From: Anaerolineales bacterium
Lineage (GTDB): Bacteria; Chloroflexota; Anaerolineae; Anaerolineales; Villigracilaceae
Assembly: GCA_020847355.1 (NCBI GenBank)
Contig: JADLCG010000187.1
Location: 1 to 7,583 of the forward strand
Reading direction: 5' to 3'
Length of the DNA stretch: 7,583 bases
In this document: positions 5,997-7,583 of the stretch, piece by piece
Layout of the letters: every line of letters starts with the position of its first letter
Numbering within the stretch: the stretch's first letter is position 1
Notes under the pieces: generated by a model
What the model saw: the letters and a program-made list of their open reading frames with translations, nothing else
Told to the model about the DNA's origin: nothing
Databases searched by the model: none
Position numbers and translations under genes: made by a program

Positions 5997-6686
5997 TCAG
6001 CTTCTACGTCTGCCGCCCACGATGGAAGCGTAATAAAGTAACTGCAGAACTGCGGTGAGCAAACCGGCGACGTAAGTGAGCGCCGCGGCGTTGAGAACAG
6101 TGTTCACGCCACGCTGTTCTTCATCCGTTTGGATGATGCCCGTTTGATACAGCAAGCGCTTGGCGCGGGCTGAGGCGTTTAATTCCACTGGCAAGGTGGC
6201 TAAGGCAAACAAAGCGCCGCCGGCAAAGACCAACACGCCCAGCCAAGCCAAGTTTGTCCAGCGGAGGAGAAGCCCAGCCATGATCAAAATCCAGCCGAGG
6301 TTGGAGCCAATGTTGACTATCGGCACCAAAGCCGAACGCACGCGCATCGGGAAGTAGCCTTCTGCATCTTGCATAGCGTGACCTAACTCATGCGCGGCAA
6401 CTGCCACTGCCGCCACCGAAGTTCCATTGCCAACGCCAGGCGAAAGATACAGGGTTTTATCGCGCGGATCGTAATGATCGCTCAATTGACCGCCGACGCC
6501 CTGCACTTGCACGCCAACCAAACCGCCGCTGGAAATTAACCGTTGAGCGGCTTGCGCTCCGGTGAGCCGGCTACTGGCTGGGACTTGACTCCATTTGTTG
6601 TAGGCATGTTTTACATACCATGAAGCCAAGCCCATCAAAATAAAGGCGGGAATCATGTAAATCAAATAATCGAGGCTAAAAAACAT
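5997..6686 (-). CDS. YugP-type membrane zinc metallopeptidase
   Basis: Integral-membrane neutral zinc protease of the Zn_peptidase_2 family (B. subtilis YugP), 229 aa, full family length. An N-terminal membrane segment (about 5-25) is followed by a soluble part with LTGAQAAQRL (41-50) and the YDPRDKTLYLSPGV strand block (72-85), typical of the family. The zinc-binding HELGH lies at 99-103, with E100 as the general base; E168 in LPVELNASARAKRLL is the likely third ligand. Hydrophobic segments at about 118-140, 146-168 and 198-222 complete the topology. The natural substrate of this family is not established. The start is supported by GGAG six bases upstream of the ATG. It follows the S41 protease by 26 bases with no terminator between, so the two proteases are probably one transcript, perhaps for envelope protein turnover (inference). 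Confidence 0.9.
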   Translation of the reverse strand: MFFSLDYLIYMIPAFILMGLASWYVKHAYNKWSQVPASSRLTGAQAAQRLISSGGLVGVQVQGVGGQLSDHYDPRDKTLYLSPGVGNGTSVAAVAVAAHELGHAMQDAEGYFPMRVRSALVPIVNIGSNLGWILIMAGLLLRWTNLAWLGVLVFAGGALFALATLPVELNASARAKRLLYQTGIIQTDEEQRGVNTVLNAAALTYVAGLLTAVLQLLYYASIVGGRRRS

Positions 6687-6712
6687 AATTTTCTCCTTCT
6701 GCCCTATTAGGA

Positions 6713-7583
6713 TTATGGTTTGATCATATCCATTAGAACTTCAATGGCTTTATCCAATTGCGGGTCAAGTTTATTGGCGTAATCTTCTTCAGTCATTTTC
6801 ACTTCCACGTCGGGGGTTAATCCAATTTCGTGGATGGTGCGTTCTTTGGGCGTGAGCCATTTGGCGATGGTGATGCGTACTGCGCCGTTATCGCCGCTCA
6901 ATGGAATCCAATTTTGCACGGAGCCTTTGCCGTAAGAAGTGACGCCGACCAATTTGGCGCGTCCGTCGTCTTGTAAAGCGCCCGCCACAATTTCAGAAGC
7001 GGAAGCCGAACCTTCATTAATCAGCACTACCATTGGCAGGCTTTCATCTGTCGCCAAGCCGCCGGGGATGGCGTCGTAACTATCGCGCGAGCCATCGCCA
7101 TATTTTTCGTATAAGATCACGCCTTTGCCGACAAATTGAGAAGCGACTTCAACCGCCGTTTGTAAATAACCGCCGCCGTTATTTCTCAAATCCAAAATAA
7201 TACCTTTTGGTTTTTGATCCATCAGTTCTTTCAGCGTGGCGAGCAATTCGGCAGTGGTTTTATCGCCAAAGGTGGTCACTTGAATATAGGCGATATCGCC
7301 ATCCAGCATTTTGCCCGAGGCGGAAGCGACTGTGATCTTTTGGCGCACCACATCGAACTCTAACAAGTCCTTTTCGCCTTCGCGCAAAACCGTGAGGTGA
7401 ACGGTTGTGCCGGCTGGTCCAAGCACTTTGAGGCGCGCCGCGCCAGCGTCTATGCCGGTCATATCTTCGCCGTCAATTTTTACGATCTGGTCGCCGGGTT
7501 TTAGCCCCGCTTTTTCGGCTGGGGAATCCGGCATCGGGCTGGTAATGGTGAGATATTTCGTAGTCGTATCCACATACGCGCCA
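6713..7583 (-). CDS. S41 C-terminal processing peptidase (CtpA/CtpB family), 5' end outside the window
   Basis: Periplasmic/extracellular serine protease that trims C-termini of envelope proteins; the C-terminal ~289 residues are present. The reading frame stays open to the right edge, where it encodes GAYVDTTTKY, a sequence typical of the region just before the PDZ domain; the valine codon GTG at 7573 is internal, not a start. Numbering from that valine, a PDZ domain covers about 7-78 (SPAEKAGLKPGDQIVKIDG), and the protease core begins near 92 (DIAYIQVTTF). LRNNGGG is at 129-135. The catalytic dyad is S191 in GSASASEI (188-195) and K216 in SYGKGSVQ, with Q220; the Ser-Lys spacing of 25 matches Tsp and CtpB. 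GLTPDVEV (251-258) closes the core. All catalytic residues are intact. The signal peptide or N-terminal anchor lies beyond the edge. Confidence 0.93.
   Translation of the reverse strand, partial: GAYVDTTTKYLTITSPMPDSPAEKAGLKPGDQIVKIDGEDMTGIDAGAARLKVLGPAGTTVHLTVLREGEKDLLEFDVVRQKITVASASGKMLDGDIAYIQVTTFGDKTTAELLATLKELMDQKPKGIILDLRNNGGGYLQTAVEVASQFVGKGVILYEKYGDGSRDSYDAIPGGLATDESLPMVVLINEGSASASEIVAGALQDDGRAKLVGVTSYGKGSVQNWIPLSGDNGAVRITIAKWLTPKERTIHEIGLTPDVEVKMTEEDYANKLDPQLDKAIEVLMDMIKP

Overview
The window reads as ordinary chromosomal DNA from a free-living bacterium. The best guess is Chloroflexota, class Anaerolineae. This is an inference from the style of the proteins, the mixed base composition, the short heptameric repeats and the tRNA genes with encoded CCA; no marker gene settles it. 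Every gene I can support lies on the minus strand, so transcription runs from high to low coordinates. No mobile element, CRISPR array or phage gene is visible.

In order of transcription: an S41 C-terminal processing protease cut by the right edge (6713-7583) is followed 26 bases later by a membrane HEXXH zinc metallopeptidase of the YugP type (5997-6686). A perfect 14-bp hairpin with T-runs (5954-5986) closes this unit. A second unit then starts at a TATAAT box exactly 7 bases before an ATG, which suggests a leaderless mRNA. It holds four tightly packed genes: a flippase-like/LPG-synthase-TM membrane protein (4905-5915), an MrfA-like DEAH helicase (2347-4902), an MFS transporter (1105-2334) and a DUF4163/DUF3298 (RsiV-like) lipoprotein (344-1108). 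Their junctions are 2, 12 and -4 bases. Last come two tRNA-Ser genes, UGA then GCU, with a possible promoter of their own and an intrinsic terminator at the left edge (7-40).

The helicase is the unusual gene. It has all the SF2 motifs and the C-terminal four-cysteine MZB/DUF1998 region, but a complete HNH nuclease domain sits inside the part preceding the conserved C-terminal core. In addition, three surface-loop positions carry peptide inserts whose DNA looks like intergenic repeat DNA: two heptamer tandem repeats (CAGTAAT-type and TACCAAT-type) and one 9-bp-type repeat (CGCTAAGAA/CGCAAAGAG). All three are read in frame, and one heptamer unit is altered exactly where a perfect copy would create a stop codon. 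The remaining genes look conventional.
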